The notes: generated by a model from the sequence alone, not told the origin. A stretch of 64,000 nt of DNA from Marinobacter sp. C7 (GCF_022343555.1 NZ_JAKQZH010000001.1:682001-746000); one strand, 5' to 3'; positions 41,583-52,140 are shown, numbered from the stretch's first letter. A program made the numbers and translations.

Positions 41583-42476
41583 ATGATTGCCACGAAGACA
41601 AACGCGGACGTTCACCCGATTTCGGCGAGCAATGCCGCTCGCGCGACCACTCCCAAGGGTATGATCCCCGAAGTGCGGCAGCCGGATTTTGATCTGGCCG
41701 ACGACGTGCCCAAATACTGGTGGGACAACGACCCGGCCAAAACGCTTTTGCTGGCCGCACTGTCGTCCAGTTTTCCGCCCGGTGAGCGCTTCTTTATCGA
41801 TTCGGTACGCCATTACCAGAATCAGATCACGGACCCCGAACTGAAAGCGGCGGTGCGCGGTTTTATTGGTCAGGAGGCTCACCATTCGAAGGAACACAAG
41901 GCCCTCAATGGTCATATGCAGGAGCGCGGTATCAACCTTGATCGGCTGGAGCGGGAGATCCAGGATCTGATGAACTGGATGCGCAAGCACTTCAGCCCCG
42001 AGCGTCAGCTGGCCCACACGGTGGCCGTGGAGCATTTCACCGCCCTGTTGGCCGAGGAGTTTCTCCTGAAATACAACGCGCTGGAGGAAATGGACCCGCG
42101 CATGGCGCCCATTTGGGCCTGGCACGCGATCGAGGAATCCGAGCACAAGGCCGTGGCGTTTGATGTCTACAAGAGCATTGGCGGCAGCGAGTTTGTGCGC
42201 GTGACGGAAATGATGGCGGTGAGTGTGATGTTCCCGCTGTTCGCCGGGATTCACCTGGTTCAGCTTATGAAAGAAGACGGCCAGCTGTTCAACCTGAAGT
42301 CCTGGCTGGGCGGACTCAATTACATGTGGGGCAAGCCCGGCGTTTTCCGCAAGCTCTTGCCGTCTTACTTCAAGTACTACAGCCCCGGTTTCCACCCCTG
42401 GAATCACGATGCCCGGGACCTCGTGGAGAAGGCTAAGCGCAAGTGGCTGGCACCGGTGATGAAAAAGGCTTCCTGA
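41583..42476 (+). CDS. PF10118-type metal-dependent hydrolase
   Basis: A 297-residue mostly helical protein with ferritin-like metal residues: GQEAHHSKEH near residue 100, VEHFTALLAEE near 155 and HAIEESEHKAVAFD near 180. The family is annotated as metal-dependent hydrolase and is often linked with SDR and TetR genes, as here. Chemistry not established; a diiron centre is suggested by the spacing of Glu and His residues. Confidence 0.8.
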   Translation: MIATKTNADVHPISASNAARATTPKGMIPEVRQPDFDLADDVPKYWWDNDPAKTLLLAALSSSFPPGERFFIDSVRHYQNQITDPELKAAVRGFIGQEAHHSKEHKALNGHMQERGINLDRLEREIQDLMNWMRKHFSPERQLAHTVAVEHFTALLAEEFLLKYNALEEMDPRMAPIWAWHAIEESEHKAVAFDVYKSIGGSEFVRVTEMMAVSVMFPLFAGIHLVQLMKEDGQLFNLKSWLGGLNYMWGKPGVFRKLLPSYFKYYSPGFHPWNHDARDLVEKAKRKWLAPVMKKAS

Positions 42477-42522
42477 TGGTGCTCTTTTTCCGCTGACTAT
42501 GGAGGCTGGCCGGCAGGGGTGC

Positions 42523-43464
42523 TCACTCTGGTTCTGGTACTTCCGCCAGGGACTCCTGCGTAGCAACACAGTTACGCCCGGCAGCTTTGCCAACATAAAG
42601 CGCTTTGTCAGCCCTTCTGACCAGTGATTCGTAAGATGTGTCCGATGGCAGGAACGAGGCCACGCTCAGCGTGACGGTTGCATGAAAGTCTGTGCCCTCG
42701 AGCCTGAACTCCATGCCTTCGATCTTTGTGCGAATACGTTCTGCCAGTGCCATCGCATTCTTTATCGGTGTATCTGGCAGAATGATGGCAAACTCTTCTC
42801 CGCCAATACGGCAGGCAACGTCCGATGGCCGGAGCTCTCCCTCGATCATCGTTGCGCTATCGATAAGTACGATGTCACCGGCGGCGTGGCCGTACTTATC
42901 ATTGATGCTCTTGAAGCTATCGAAATCGAACATGATGACGGAGGAGGGCAAACCTGACCGCATGAAATGGGAATGATCGGCCTTCAACTGATTGTTGAAA
43001 TGTTTCCGGTTGAAGAAGCCTGTCATTCCGTCCGTCAGGGATTCCCGGATCAGCCGTTCTTCCAGTTCTCTCTGGTAGGACACATCCCTGACAACCGCCA
43101 TGGCAACCCGCACGCCATCCAGAATGATCGTATTGATCATGATATCGACGGGAATCTCCGTGCCATCGGCGTGAACTCCGCAAAACTTTTTATTCGCGCC
43201 CATGGGGCGGGGCGTGGGGTTCCGGAAATAGTGACTGACACGTTGCCAGTGCGTACCCCGGTGAAGCGCCGGGATAATCATCGACAGATCTGAACCTTTC
43301 AGAGTATCGACAGGGTGCCCGAACATTTCCTCGGCACGGGAGTTCGCCAGAGCAATTCGGTGGTCAGTGTCGACGATAACCACGGCATCAGGCAAAGCAT
43401 CAAGTAATGGCAAAAGACTACTGGAAGTCGTTGTAAGCCGGTCGACGTTTTTCTCGGCGGGCAT
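42523..43464 (-). CDS. PAS-GGDEF diguanylate cyclase
   Basis: About 313 residues. A PAS sensor with PAC-like extension at about 15-140 (DAVVIVDTDHRIALANSRAEEMFG), then a GGDEF domain with an active GGEEF site (CRIGGEEFAIILPD). It makes c-di-GMP in response to a signal perceived by the PAS domain, likely redox or small ligand. ATG 43464 preferred over an upstream TTG. Confidence 0.85.
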   Translation of the reverse strand: MPAEKNVDRLTTTSSSLLPLLDALPDAVVIVDTDHRIALANSRAEEMFGHPVDTLKGSDLSMIIPALHRGTHWQRVSHYFRNPTPRPMGANKKFCGVHADGTEIPVDIMINTIILDGVRVAMAVVRDVSYQRELEERLIRESLTDGMTGFFNRKHFNNQLKADHSHFMRSGLPSSVIMFDFDSFKSINDKYGHAAGDIVLIDSATMIEGELRPSDVACRIGGEEFAIILPDTPIKNAMALAERIRTKIEGMEFRLEGTDFHATVTLSVASFLPSDTSYESLVRRADKALYVGKAAGRNCVATQESLAEVPEPE

Positions 43465-43572
43465 GGTCAAGGAGAACCTGCAAAAGAAACTGTGAACATA
43501 TATTCATTACTATAGGCGGAATGGGGCAGAATGACTAACACAACGGGAAATGGATCTTTTCCATCCGCTTCA

Positions 43573-44061
43573 TCAGCCGACGCCATGCTCGGTAACACTC
43601 TTCATGCTCAGCACCTGCCCTTCCTTCACGGTCTCCATGACGATGTAACTCCGGGAATCGTTCACTCCCGGTAGTGCCAGGATGGTTGCGCCCAGCAGCG
43701 AACGGTAGTGTTCGACATCAGCCACCCGGGCCTTGATCAGGTAATCAAAGTTGCCGGAAACCAGGTGGCACTCCTGTACTTCCGGAACGTCCATGGCCGC
43801 CTCCTTGAACTGTGCGAACACGTCCGGGCCGGTTCGGGTCAGGCTGATCTCGACAAAAACCGTGAGGCCAATGCCCAACTTACGGGCGTTGAGGATGGCT
43901 CGGTAGTTCTTGATATAGCCGTCGTGTTCGAGCTTCCGGACCCTTTCGAGGCACGGAGTCGGGCTCAGGTTCACCCGGTTGGACAGCTCGTGATTGGTGA
44001 TCTTCGAGTTGTTCTGCAGCTCGTCCAGGATGGCCAGGTCGATACGGTCCAGTTTCCGCAT
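43573..44061 (-). CDS. Lrp/AsnC-family regulator
   Basis: A 162-residue Lrp protein from ATG 44061 (AGGAG spaced eight bases). Helix-turn-helix KITNHELSNRVNLSPTPCLERVRKLEHDGYIKNY and a C-terminal RAM domain. Divergent from alanine dehydrogenase, it probably activates that gene in response to alanine or leucine. The intergenic region (44,062-44,252) is AT-rich, as usual for Lrp targets. Confidence 0.85.
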   Translation of the reverse strand: MRKLDRIDLAILDELQNNSKITNHELSNRVNLSPTPCLERVRKLEHDGYIKNYRAILNARKLGIGLTVFVEISLTRTGPDVFAQFKEAAMDVPEVQECHLVSGNFDYLIKARVADVEHYRSLLGATILALPGVNDSRSYIVMETVKEGQVLSMKSVTEHGVG

Positions 44062-44252
44062 GGCGTTGCTCCTCATACCAGTAAGTTTCGTCGAGATAGA
44101 AGAAAATACTGTAGTTGAGAAAACAAAAGGATCAAATAATGAATTAGTAGTTTTATTCGGGATTTTATCCTGTCGGCCCTGTTTAGACTTTTAAACGTCA
44201 GCGTGACCCCCCAGGTCGCGTTCATTCACTGCCCGACAGGAGCAAAAAGCCT

Positions 44253-45377
44253 ATGATTGTGGGTGTACCCAAAGAGATCAAAAACAATGAATTCCGGGTT
44301 GGACTGACCCCAGAGGCGGTCCATGAGCTGGTTGCCCAGGGCCATTCGGTGGTGGTGCAGGCCGGCGCCGGTGCGGGTATCGATCTTACCGATGAACAAT
44401 ACGAATCAGCAGGCGCCAGGCTTGTGCCCTCGGCGGAAGCCGTCTTCGAACAGGCGGAGATGATCGTCAAGGTCAAGGAGCCACAGGCCTGCGAACGGGC
44501 CCTGCTGCGGCCTCACCACACGCTGTTTACCTACCTGCATCTGGCTCCGGATGTACCTCAAACCAAAGACCTCCTGGCTAGCGGCGCGACCTGCATCGCC
44601 TACGAAACCGTGACTGACAGCAACGGTGCGCTACCGTTGTTGGCGCCCATGTCGGAAGTGGCGGGTCGTATGAGTATCCAGGCAGGCGCTCATTGCCTGG
44701 AGAGTTCCCGGGAAGGTCGGGGGCTGCTGCTCGGTGGTGTTCCCGGTGTGAACGCTGCCACGGTGGTGGTGATTGGCGGTGGCGTGGTGGGCTTCAATGC
44801 CACCCAGATGGCGGTCGGGATGGGAGCCCGTGTCATTGTGCTGGACACGTCCATCTCCGTGTTGCGCCGATTCGATGCGGTGTTTGGCAATCGGGTCCAG
44901 ACCCTGTTTTCTTCCTCGAAGGCTGTTGAAGACGCCGTTACGCAGGCGGACCTGGTCATTGGTGGTGTGCTGATTCCGGGGGCTGCTGCACCCAAACTGG
45001 TCAGCCGCGAACTGATTTCCCGCATGAAGCCCGGCGCGGCGGTGGTGGATGTGGCCATTGACCAGGGCGGCTGCTTTGAAACCTCAGCCCCGACCACCCA
45101 CGCCGAGCCCACCTTCATCGTGGAGGATGTCGTCCATTATTGCGTGGCCAACATGCCCGGAGCGGTGGCCCGAACCTCCAGCTACGCCCTGAACAACGCC
45201 ACTTTGCCCTATGTCCTTCAGATCGCCAATAAAGGTGCACCCCGGGCACTTGCGGACAGTTCAGGGCTGCTGAACGGATTGAATGCGGTTAATGGCGTGC
45301 TCACCTGCCCGTCGGTGGGTGCTGCCCAGGGTATCGAATCCATTACCCCTGAGCAGGGGCTGGCACTGATGCACTGA
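44253..45377 (+). CDS. ald: alanine dehydrogenase
   Basis: A 374-residue enzyme, normal length. N-terminal VGVPKEIKNNEFRVGLTPEAV, pyruvate-site Lys in MIVKVKEPQ, His in LFTYLHLAPD and NAD-binding GGGVVGFNATQMA. It deaminates L-alanine to pyruvate and ammonium in the cytosol. Followed by an alanine symporter and faced by an Lrp regulator, forming an alanine use unit. Confidence 0.9.
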   Translation: MIVGVPKEIKNNEFRVGLTPEAVHELVAQGHSVVVQAGAGAGIDLTDEQYESAGARLVPSAEAVFEQAEMIVKVKEPQACERALLRPHHTLFTYLHLAPDVPQTKDLLASGATCIAYETVTDSNGALPLLAPMSEVAGRMSIQAGAHCLESSREGRGLLLGGVPGVNAATVVVIGGGVVGFNATQMAVGMGARVIVLDTSISVLRRFDAVFGNRVQTLFSSSKAVEDAVTQADLVIGGVLIPGAAAPKLVSRELISRMKPGAAVVDVAIDQGGCFETSAPTTHAEPTFIVEDVVHYCVANMPGAVARTSSYALNNATLPYVLQIANKGAPRALADSSGLLNGLNAVNGVLTCPSVGAAQGIESITPEQGLALMH

Positions 45378-45489
45378 TTGTTCCCGATTCTGTGGGTCTC
45401 GCCCACGGAATCGCTTTTCCATCGTTTGTTATCGGCATGTTTGATAACGCTCTTCGCACCATACGACAACAACAAGAGGTATTGATCCA

Positions 45490-46878
45490 ATGGACATCGT
45501 GAGCTCTGTATTAGGAGACATTAACGCCATCGTCTGGGGTTGGCCCATGCTCATTCTCATCCTGGGCGTGGGCTTTTTTATGAGTCTTGGCCTGAAACTG
45601 ATGCCAATACTGCGCATCGGCACGGGTTTTAAGCTGCTCGCCGGTGGCGTGAAGACCGGTAAGGATGAAGAGCAGACCGGTGAGGTGTCGCCTTTCCAGG
45701 CACTGATGACCGCCATGGCCGCCACAGTGGGCACCGGGAATATTGCGGGTGTTGCCACGGCTGTGTTCCTGGGCGGCCCGGGAGCGCTTTTCTGGATGTG
45801 GGTGACCGCCCTGGTGGGTATGGCCACCAAGTATTCGGAAGCGGTGCTGGCCGTGCGGTTCCGTGAAGTGGATGAGGAGGGCAACCACGTCGGGGGCCCG
45901 ATGTACTACCTGAGGAACGGTCTTGGCCGGCGATGGGCCTGGCTGGGTTCAGCGTTTGCGATCTTTGGTGCCGTGGCCGGATTTGGCATTGGTAACACGG
46001 TTCAATCCAACTCCATTGCCCAGGTTATTGAAACCAACTTTGGGGTACCCGAACTGGTGACCGGCCTGGTGGCGATGGTACTGGTTGGAGCCGTGCTGAT
46101 GGGAGGCATTCGGCGAATCGGTTCAGTGGCCGGAAAACTGGTGCCGTTTATGGCCGTCGCCTACATTCTGGCCGGCCTGGTGGTGCTTGCCATCAATGCC
46201 GATCAGATCGGCCCGGCCATGGCCCTGATCCTTGAAAGCGCTTTTTCCGGGCACGCCGCGCAAGGTGGTTTTGCAGGGGCGGCCGTTTGGGCGGCCATTC
46301 GCTTCGGTGTCGCCCGGGGCGTGTTCTCCAACGAGGCCGGCCTGGGCTCTGCTCCCATCGCCCATGCGGCGGCCAGGACCCGGGACCCGGTTCGCCAGGG
46401 CCTGATTGCCATGCTCGGTACCTTGCTGGACACCCTTGTCGTGTGCTCGGTCACCGGCCTGGTGATTGTTACCTCCGGTATCTGGGATTCCGGCGAGTCC
46501 GGAGCCGCACTGACTTCGGCGGCTTTCGGTCTCGCCTTGCCGGGGGTGGGGAACTACCTGGTCGCCATCGCGCTGGCGTTGTTCGCCTTCAGCACGATCC
46601 TGGGCTGGTCGTTCTATGGCGAGAAATGCGTGGAGTTCCTGTTTGGTACCCGTGCGATCAAGCCGTTTCGGGTGCTGTGGATTCTCGCCGTTCCCCTGGG
46701 GGCGGTTCTCAGCCTGGATTTTGTCTGGTTGGTGGCCGATACGCTGAATGCGCTGATGGCATTGCCCAACCTGATTGCCATCGTTGCCCTCAGCCCGGTG
46801 GTCTTCCGGCTGACCCGGGACTACTTCGATCGCCAGACGCTGGGTGTGCCCGTGGAATCCTCGGGAACCGGTTCCTGA
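45490..46878 (+). CDS. AGCS-family sodium:alanine symporter
   Basis: A 462-residue protein with about 11 helices. The family signature GTGNIAGVATAVFLGGPGALFWMWV lies near residue 80 and GVARGVFSNEAGLGSAPIAHAAA near 280. It imports alanine with sodium for the adjacent dehydrogenase. Confidence 0.88.
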   Translation: MDIVSSVLGDINAIVWGWPMLILILGVGFFMSLGLKLMPILRIGTGFKLLAGGVKTGKDEEQTGEVSPFQALMTAMAATVGTGNIAGVATAVFLGGPGALFWMWVTALVGMATKYSEAVLAVRFREVDEEGNHVGGPMYYLRNGLGRRWAWLGSAFAIFGAVAGFGIGNTVQSNSIAQVIETNFGVPELVTGLVAMVLVGAVLMGGIRRIGSVAGKLVPFMAVAYILAGLVVLAINADQIGPAMALILESAFSGHAAQGGFAGAAVWAAIRFGVARGVFSNEAGLGSAPIAHAAARTRDPVRQGLIAMLGTLLDTLVVCSVTGLVIVTSGIWDSGESGAALTSAAFGLALPGVGNYLVAIALALFAFSTILGWSFYGEKCVEFLFGTRAIKPFRVLWILAVPLGAVLSLDFVWLVADTLNALMALPNLIAIVALSPVVFRLTRDYFDRQTLGVPVESSGTGS

Positions 46879-46903
46879 GGCCAGACGCTGGCGCATGACC
46901 AAA

Positions 46904-46950
46904 AGGGGGCGGGTTGACTTCGGGAGGGTCAGTCTGCCCCCTGTTCTTTT
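46904..46950 (+). terminator. terminator after the symporter gene
   Basis: AGGGGGC (46,904-46,910) pairs with GCCCCCT (46,936-46,942), with an internal complementary segment and a following GTTCTTTT. The rest of the 46,879-47,245 gap has no gene. Confidence 0.65.
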
Positions 46951-47245
46951 AAATCGTTATGAGTGTTTACCCCGGGCTCTCAGGTTCCGGTTGGTCCGGA
47001 TAACGGCTGAATAGGAGGTAGAGTGCGAGCGTCTTGTTCAGGTCCGATTCATGAGTAATGTGTATTCTTTACGCTTTGTAACATATTGAAATATAAATAA
47101 AAGGTAAGGGTGGTGTCGCGTGTATTTCTGATATTCTCGGAGTAGTTCACAAACCTGGTACGTGACTGATGGGACGATGGTGACATTGGATTCCTTCCCC
47201 TCTCACGGGGCAGGTCAGACCACCTGAACAACGGGATTTACATCA

Positions 47246-47578
47246 ATGAATATGAAATCACTGCTCGTTTTTTTATCTCTGAGTGCCACCTCATTGGGTG
47301 CTGTTGCGGATGACACAGCCGACGCCGCGCTGGGTGGTGGTATTGGCGGAGCGATTGGGGCTGCCATCGGCAACGAGGTAGGTGGCAGGGACGGTGCTAT
47401 TCTCGGCGGTGCCGTTGGTGCGGCAACTGGAACAGCCATTACCACCAAAGATCATAGAGAATACTATCGCCACGATGATCGCCGTCATCATGACTATGAT
47501 TATGACGATCGCCGGTCTTACCGTAAGTCCGGTGGCCATTTCTGCCCGCCGGGCCAGGCGAAAAAAGGCAACTGCTGA
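47246..47578 (+). CDS. glycine-zipper surface or periplasmic protein
   Basis: A 110-residue protein with a signal peptide (ends VADD region), a glycine-zipper segment with GGGIGGAIGAAIGNEVGG, then a His/Asp/Tyr/Arg-rich repeat-like stretch and a C-terminal two-Cys tail (FCPPGQAKKGNC). Glycine-zipper 2TM-like domains associate with membranes; role unknown. Confidence 0.7.
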   Translation: MNMKSLLVFLSLSATSLGAVADDTADAALGGGIGGAIGAAIGNEVGGRDGAILGGAVGAATGTAITTKDHREYYRHDDRRHHDYDYDDRRSYRKSGGHFCPPGQAKKGNC

Positions 47579-47768
47579 GGCGGGACACGCCTGCAATTTG
47601 ATCTCGCCGGCTGCGCCAAGGTCGGTAAAAGGATGAAGAACGGAGCGGTGAGGTGTCGCCGTTCCGGGCTCTGATGGATCACACTGTCCAATCCGCCGCT
47701 TTCGGGGGTACACTTCGGGTCTTTTGATCGGTGACCAACCCGCTGAAGGTACGATAGGACAAATCCAT

Positions 47769-49124
47769 ATGTTAAGAGTGCGAACGCTGTCGCCTGTACG
47801 GTCCCCCATAAGCGCAGACAGCGAACGTCGTGCCGCGGATGTCTTGCAACAAACAACGCCGCCCGATGCTGCTGCCAGTGATTTGGGCAGGTTGTTGTCG
47901 GAATCCGATACCCTGGAATTCTTTCAATGGCCCTGGGCTAATGGTTACGGCACCCTCGAGCATGACAACCTGCCTGCTTTCTTCCAGCCCTTTGCCTGTT
48001 ATTCGGTTCGCACACAGGATGTTTCCTTACCCCCAGAGGTCAGTCAGTTACTCGATGACAATGGTGGGGCGATAGATCGCTGCTGTCTGTACCTGTACGA
48101 CGATACCGTTGCACTGCTTCAACTGGATGTGTCTTTCCAGGCAGATGAGGCGCAGCTGTGTGAGTTACTCGGCGGGCACAGACTGGATGGGGCGCTATCA
48201 AGACTCGCAAGAGTCGTTTATGACAAAGTTGTCTATCCCGCCTTTCATGAATACGCGATTGGATTTGGCAAGAATAAACGCGCGGGGTCAATCGACTCGC
48301 TCGGGTACCTCCGGGATCCAAAGAAACTGACTGTCTTTCGGGATGTGTCGTTTGACTCCGAAGAGCCGCCGGAATCCTATGTGCTATGGACGGGGCGTTA
48401 TGTTCTCACTCAGCCTGGCACGCTTGAAAGTCCACTTGGGGACCATTTGCGAACCTGGGCTTCTTATGCGGATTCAAAGGAAGCGCTCCTTGAGGAGCGC
48501 CAGTTCGTTGGTTCCGGGAACATTCTGGCGATAGCCGAGGATGTTGAGTCTCAGGCGGATAACTGGTTGCGTGGCCTGTCCGTTTGCCAGCTGTACAACG
48601 CGATTCTGTCCATTTATGGCGGAATCCTGAAATCCAGTTATTCCGAGCTCAACGATTACGCAAGCGCTCGACGCAGGAGCAGAGACCTTCACCGTCTCAT
48701 GTCAGATATCACCAGGACCCTGGACCACCTGGAATTCACCCGGCTCGAGTTCAATGAGGCGATTACCGGTGTTCAGGCCGAACGGGCCAATGTGGTCCGA
48801 GCCGCCTACACGGCATGGAATCTGGAGGAGCTGATCCATAACTCCCTGGAACGGACCAATCTGATACGCTCCAGGATTGCCCGGCTTCTGGAGGCACGAA
48901 AGGCAGAGCTTAATCGGTCAGTAGAGCTGATACTCGCCGGTATTGGTGGGGTTGCGGTCATCGATCTTTTCATCTCCCTGACGACGGCCTCCCGGAGTTT
49001 GGACCAGGATGACATTCCGGGTGTCCTGGACGTGTTTGAGTGGCTTCAACCCGATGGTTCCATAGCCTTGTCCAGCACCATTCTCGTTCTGATCTCCGTT
49101 TATATTTATCTGGCCAAGCGTTGA
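47769..49124 (+). CDS. protein of unknown function with C-terminal membrane helices
   Basis: A 451-residue protein from ATG 47769. The large N-terminal part is soluble and unrecognised; the C-terminal 150 residues are a long helical region with VQAERANVVRAAYTAWNLEEL, then two hydrophobic helices (about 395-415 and 430-448). The helix-then-two-membrane-span design recalls CorA-type proteins, but the GMN motif is absent. The following gene starts by overlap or within 18 bases, suggesting a functional pair. Confidence 0.55.
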   Translation: MLRVRTLSPVRSPISADSERRAADVLQQTTPPDAAASDLGRLLSESDTLEFFQWPWANGYGTLEHDNLPAFFQPFACYSVRTQDVSLPPEVSQLLDDNGGAIDRCCLYLYDDTVALLQLDVSFQADEAQLCELLGGHRLDGALSRLARVVYDKVVYPAFHEYAIGFGKNKRAGSIDSLGYLRDPKKLTVFRDVSFDSEEPPESYVLWTGRYVLTQPGTLESPLGDHLRTWASYADSKEALLEERQFVGSGNILAIAEDVESQADNWLRGLSVCQLYNAILSIYGGILKSSYSELNDYASARRRSRDLHRLMSDITRTLDHLEFTRLEFNEAITGVQAERANVVRAAYTAWNLEELIHNSLERTNLIRSRIARLLEARKAELNRSVELILAGIGGVAVIDLFISLTTASRSLDQDDIPGVLDVFEWLQPDGSIALSSTILVLISVYIYLAKR

Positions 49125-49141
49125 TGAAAAAGGAGTTTGCA

Positions 49142-49531
49142 ATGACGGGCAGCGAGAGAGTCCGCTTTTTGGTGATCGTTTCTGCGGAACCGGACCAGAT
49201 ACCGGCGGCGAGTGAACAGATAGCCAGGCAGCTCTCAAAGCAGTTTGGCGGTGCCACTATTCTGGGCGGGAACGATTTGCCCTCGGTAACCGGTTATTGG
49301 GCCGAGGATGGTCACGCCTTCAAGAACACGTACAGTGGTACGATCCACAAAGAGCCTGTGTTCGCAGTCATGCTGATGGTAGTCCCGGAAGATGAGGAAA
49401 GGGCTTTTCTCGAGATTCAGAGCGCGGTTAAGCAGGCTGTCTCCGATTTCGGTCTGCGCAGCCGACACATTCATGTGGAAGTGAGTTCGGTGCGCTCAAG
49501 GCACTTCGATGTTTGCGACACCGAGAGTTGA
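49142..49531 (+). CDS. small protein of unknown function
   Basis: A 129-residue protein from ATG 49142 with AAGGAG in front; an ATG at 49,124 overlapping the preceding stop is an alternative. Predicted alpha/beta with strand FLVIVSAEPD and EPVFAVMLMVVPED. No family recognised. Directly downstream of and likely co-transcribed with the membrane protein gene. Confidence 0.55.
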   Translation: MTGSERVRFLVIVSAEPDQIPAASEQIARQLSKQFGGATILGGNDLPSVTGYWAEDGHAFKNTYSGTIHKEPVFAVMLMVVPEDEERAFLEIQSAVKQAVSDFGLRSRHIHVEVSSVRSRHFDVCDTES

Positions 49532-49552
49532 TGGATTGATACAGCCCGTAAA

Positions 49553-51322
49553 ATGAATGCGCCCTTCCAACTGCGGCCCTACCAGCAGGAAGCCGTCGAT
49601 GCCACGCTGAGCCATTTCCGCCAATCTGATGAATCTGCCGTCATCGTGCTGCCCACCGGCGCGGGTAAAAGCCTGGTCATTGCCGAGCTGGCCCGCCTGG
49701 CCCGGCGCAAGATCCTGGTGCTGACCCACGTCAAAGAGCTTGTTGAGCAGAACCACGCCAAATACGAGAGTTACGGGTTGGAGGGCGGCGTTTTCTCGGC
49801 CGGGCTTAAGCGCAAGGAAAACCGGCATCAGGTGACCTTCGCCAGCGTGCAGTCGGTAGCGGCGAACCTGGATCAGTTCCGGGACGAATACTCGTTGGTC
49901 ATCATCGATGAGTGCCATCGGGTCAGTGGTGAGGAAACCAGTCAGTATCAACGGATCATCGGGTTGCTGCGGCAGCAGAATGACGCCCTCAAGGTGCTCG
50001 GGCTAACCGCTACCCCCTACCGTCTGGCCATGGGCTGGATCTATCGCTATCACTACCGGGGCTTTGTCCGGAGTGACGAGGACAAACCCTTCCAGCACTG
50101 CATTTATGAACTGCCGTTGAGCTATATGATCAATCGGGGCTATCTCACCCGGCCCGAGTTGGTGAATGCGGCGGTGGCGCACTATGATTTCTCCGCGCTG
50201 GCTCAGGATCGTTTTGGCGAATACGCCGAGAAAGACGTCAATGAGCTGCTGAGCAAACATCAACGTGTGACCCGGGCTATCATCGAGCAGGTGATGGAGC
50301 TGGCCGCTGAGCGCAAGGGGGTGATGATCTTTGCTGCCACGGTGGACCATGCGCGGGAGATCGCAGGCTATCTGCCGGAACACCAGACCGCCCTGGTGAC
50401 CGGTGCGACCGATCTGAATGAACGGGCGTTGCTGATTCAGCACTTCAAACAACGGCAGATCAAGTATCTGGTGAATGTGTCCGTGCTCACCACCGGCTTT
50501 GATGCGCCCCATGTGGACCTGATTGCGATTCTTCGTCCTACCCAGTCGGTCAGCCTGTATCAGCAGATTGTGGGTCGGGGGCTTCGTCTGGACGAGGGTA
50601 AATCCGATTGTCTGGTGATCGATTACGCGGGCAACCACGTGAATCTGCATCATCCGGAGGTGGGGGAGCCGAAACCGAATCCGGACAGCGAGCCGGTGCA
50701 GGTGTTCTGCCCGGGCTGCGGGTTCGCCAATATCTTCTGGGGCAAAACCGACAGTGACGGCCGCGTGATCGAGCATTATGGGCGCCGTTGTCAGGGGCTG
50801 CTGGAGCCGGCGGAAGGTGACGAGCCCGCAGGGCACAAAAGACGCCCTGAACAGTGCGATTACCGTTTCCGGTTCAAGGAATGCCCGCACTGCGGAGGCG
50901 AGAACGATATTGCGGCCCGTAACTGCCAGCAATGTCAAAAGGCCATCATCGATCCGGACGATCAGCTGAGAGACGCGCTGAAGCTCAAGGACGCCATGGT
51001 GATCCGCTGTGCCGGGATCACGTTAAGTGTGAATGGCGGCAAACTGAGGATCACCTACCACGGCGAGGATGGGGAAGAACTCGGCGAGTCGTTTGATTTC
51101 AGTAAGCCGGCGCAGCGCATGGTTTTCAACAAACTGTTCGGGCGTCGCTTCGCCAACAGCCAGGCCCCGAAAAACTTCGGTACGACAGATGCGGTGCTGG
51201 AGCTGCAGGGCCTGTTGCCGGCACCGGATTTCGTCATTGCCCGCAAGCAGAAGCATTACTGGCTGGTGCAGGAGCGGATTTTCGATTATCAGGGCCAATA
51301 CCGTAAGGCGAACGACGCCTAG
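49553..51322 (+). CDS. radD: RadD-type superfamily 2 DNA helicase
   Basis: A 589-residue helicase matching E. coli RadD (YejH) along its length from memory. Walker A LPTGAGKS near residue 35, DECH box near 120, GLTATPYRL and [10 protein letters not shown] motifs; C-terminal Cys pairs [17 protein letters not shown] and CQQC form zinc sites. RadD acts in recombination-dependent repair with single-strand binding protein. Confidence 0.88.
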   Translation: MNAPFQLRPYQQEAVDATLSHFRQSDESAVIVLPTGAGKSLVIAELARLARRKILVLTHVKELVEQNHAKYESYGLEGGVFSAGLKRKENRHQVTFASVQSVAANLDQFRDEYSLVIIDECHRVSGEETSQYQRIIGLLRQQNDALKVLGLTATPYRLAMGWIYRYHYRGFVRSDEDKPFQHCIYELPLSYMINRGYLTRPELVNAAVAHYDFSALAQDRFGEYAEKDVNELLSKHQRVTRAIIEQVMELAAERKGVMIFAATVDHAREIAGYLPEHQTALVTGATDLNERALLIQHFKQRQIKYLVNVSVLTTGFDAPHVDLIAILRPTQSVSLYQQIVGRGLRLDEGKSDCLVIDYAGNHVNLHHPEVGEPKPNPDSEPVQVFCPGCGFANIFWGKTDSDGRVIEHYGRRCQGLLEPAEGDEPAGHKRRPEQCDYRFRFKECPHCGGENDIAARNCQQCQKAIIDPDDQLRDALKLKDAMVIRCAGITLSVNGGKLRITYHGEDGEELGESFDFSKPAQRMVFNKLFGRRFANSQAPKNFGTTDAVLELQGLLPAPDFVIARKQKHYWLVQERIFDYQGQYRKANDA

Positions 51323-51404
51323 GCGCCGGTTTTCCCCGCGGCATACGGCGATAAGCTGAACTACACTTCCAGTTAACCTACACCGGTACAGGGAGGCTAT
51401 CGAT

Positions 51405-52073
51405 ATGGCTGTCCGACCGAACGTAGTTTTATTTGATGTCCTTGAGACATTGATTGATCTGGACCCGCTGGCGGCCCGGCTGGAAGAGGTTGGCCAGCCA
51501 GCGATTGTTCTGCAGCCCTGGTTCCTGCGCTTTCAACGCGATGCCATGGCATTGACCATTGCCGGTGACACGGCCCCCTTCGAAGCAGTCGCACGGGAAT
51601 CACTCCGCACGGAAACGAAACACACGCTCAGTGAGCGTGATGTTGAGTACGTGGTCGAGGGGTTCTCCACGCTGCCCACCTTCGATGATGCCGCGCCGGC
51701 TTTGAAAAAACTCTCCGAGGCGGGCGTGGCCGTTGGCTGCCTTACCGTCAACAGCCCTGACAAAACACGCCGTTTCCTCGAGGGGGCAGGGCTTGCCGGG
51801 TTTGTTGACCATGTAGTCACGTCCAGGGATGCTGGTGTCTGGAAACCTCATCCGGAAATCTACCGTTTTGCCGCAAAACGTTTGGGTACGCCGATTGAGC
51901 GCCTGGCGCTGGTTGCCGTGCATGCCTGGGATTGCCATGGCGCGAAACGGGCCGGTGCGCTTTCGGGCTGGTGTTCGCGACTTGAATACAGGCCTGGCGA
52001 TGTCTTTCTGCCGCCCGACGTCACTGGCGACAGCCTTGTTGAGGTTGCAGACAAACTGATGTCACTGCACTGA
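51405..52073 (+). CDS. HAD-superfamily type II hydrolase
   Basis: A 222-residue haloacid dehalogenase-like protein. Nucleophile Asp in FDVLETLID, Ser/Thr of motif II in CLTVNSPDK, Lys in VWKPHPEIY. The second Asp after the nucleophile is missing, as in L-2-haloacid dehalogenases, so C-halogen or related hydrolysis is more likely than phosphatase action. In motif IV, AVHAWDCHGAKRAGALSGW fits the type II group. Confidence 0.75.
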   Translation: MAVRPNVVLFDVLETLIDLDPLAARLEEVGQPAIVLQPWFLRFQRDAMALTIAGDTAPFEAVARESLRTETKHTLSERDVEYVVEGFSTLPTFDDAAPALKKLSEAGVAVGCLTVNSPDKTRRFLEGAGLAGFVDHVVTSRDAGVWKPHPEIYRFAAKRLGTPIERLALVAVHAWDCHGAKRAGALSGWCSRLEYRPGDVFLPPDVTGDSLVEVADKLMSLH

Positions 52074-52140
52074 AGGCTGGTCACCCGGGCAACCTTCGCG
52101 CTGAGCAGGCCGTTGTCTCTTCGTGCCTCAAACGGCCAAC

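Noticed and set aside
41544..42596. A 350-codon - strand frame opposite the PF10118 hydrolase
   Set aside because: It is antisense to a clear family member, with no recognisable motifs; long antisense frames are common in GC-rich coding DNA.
46123..46902. A 259-codon - strand frame opposite the AGCS symporter
   Set aside because: Antisense shadow with low-complexity Gln/His/Gly composition.
50003..50938. A 311-codon - strand frame opposite radD
   Set aside because: Fully inside radD on the opposite strand and without family features.
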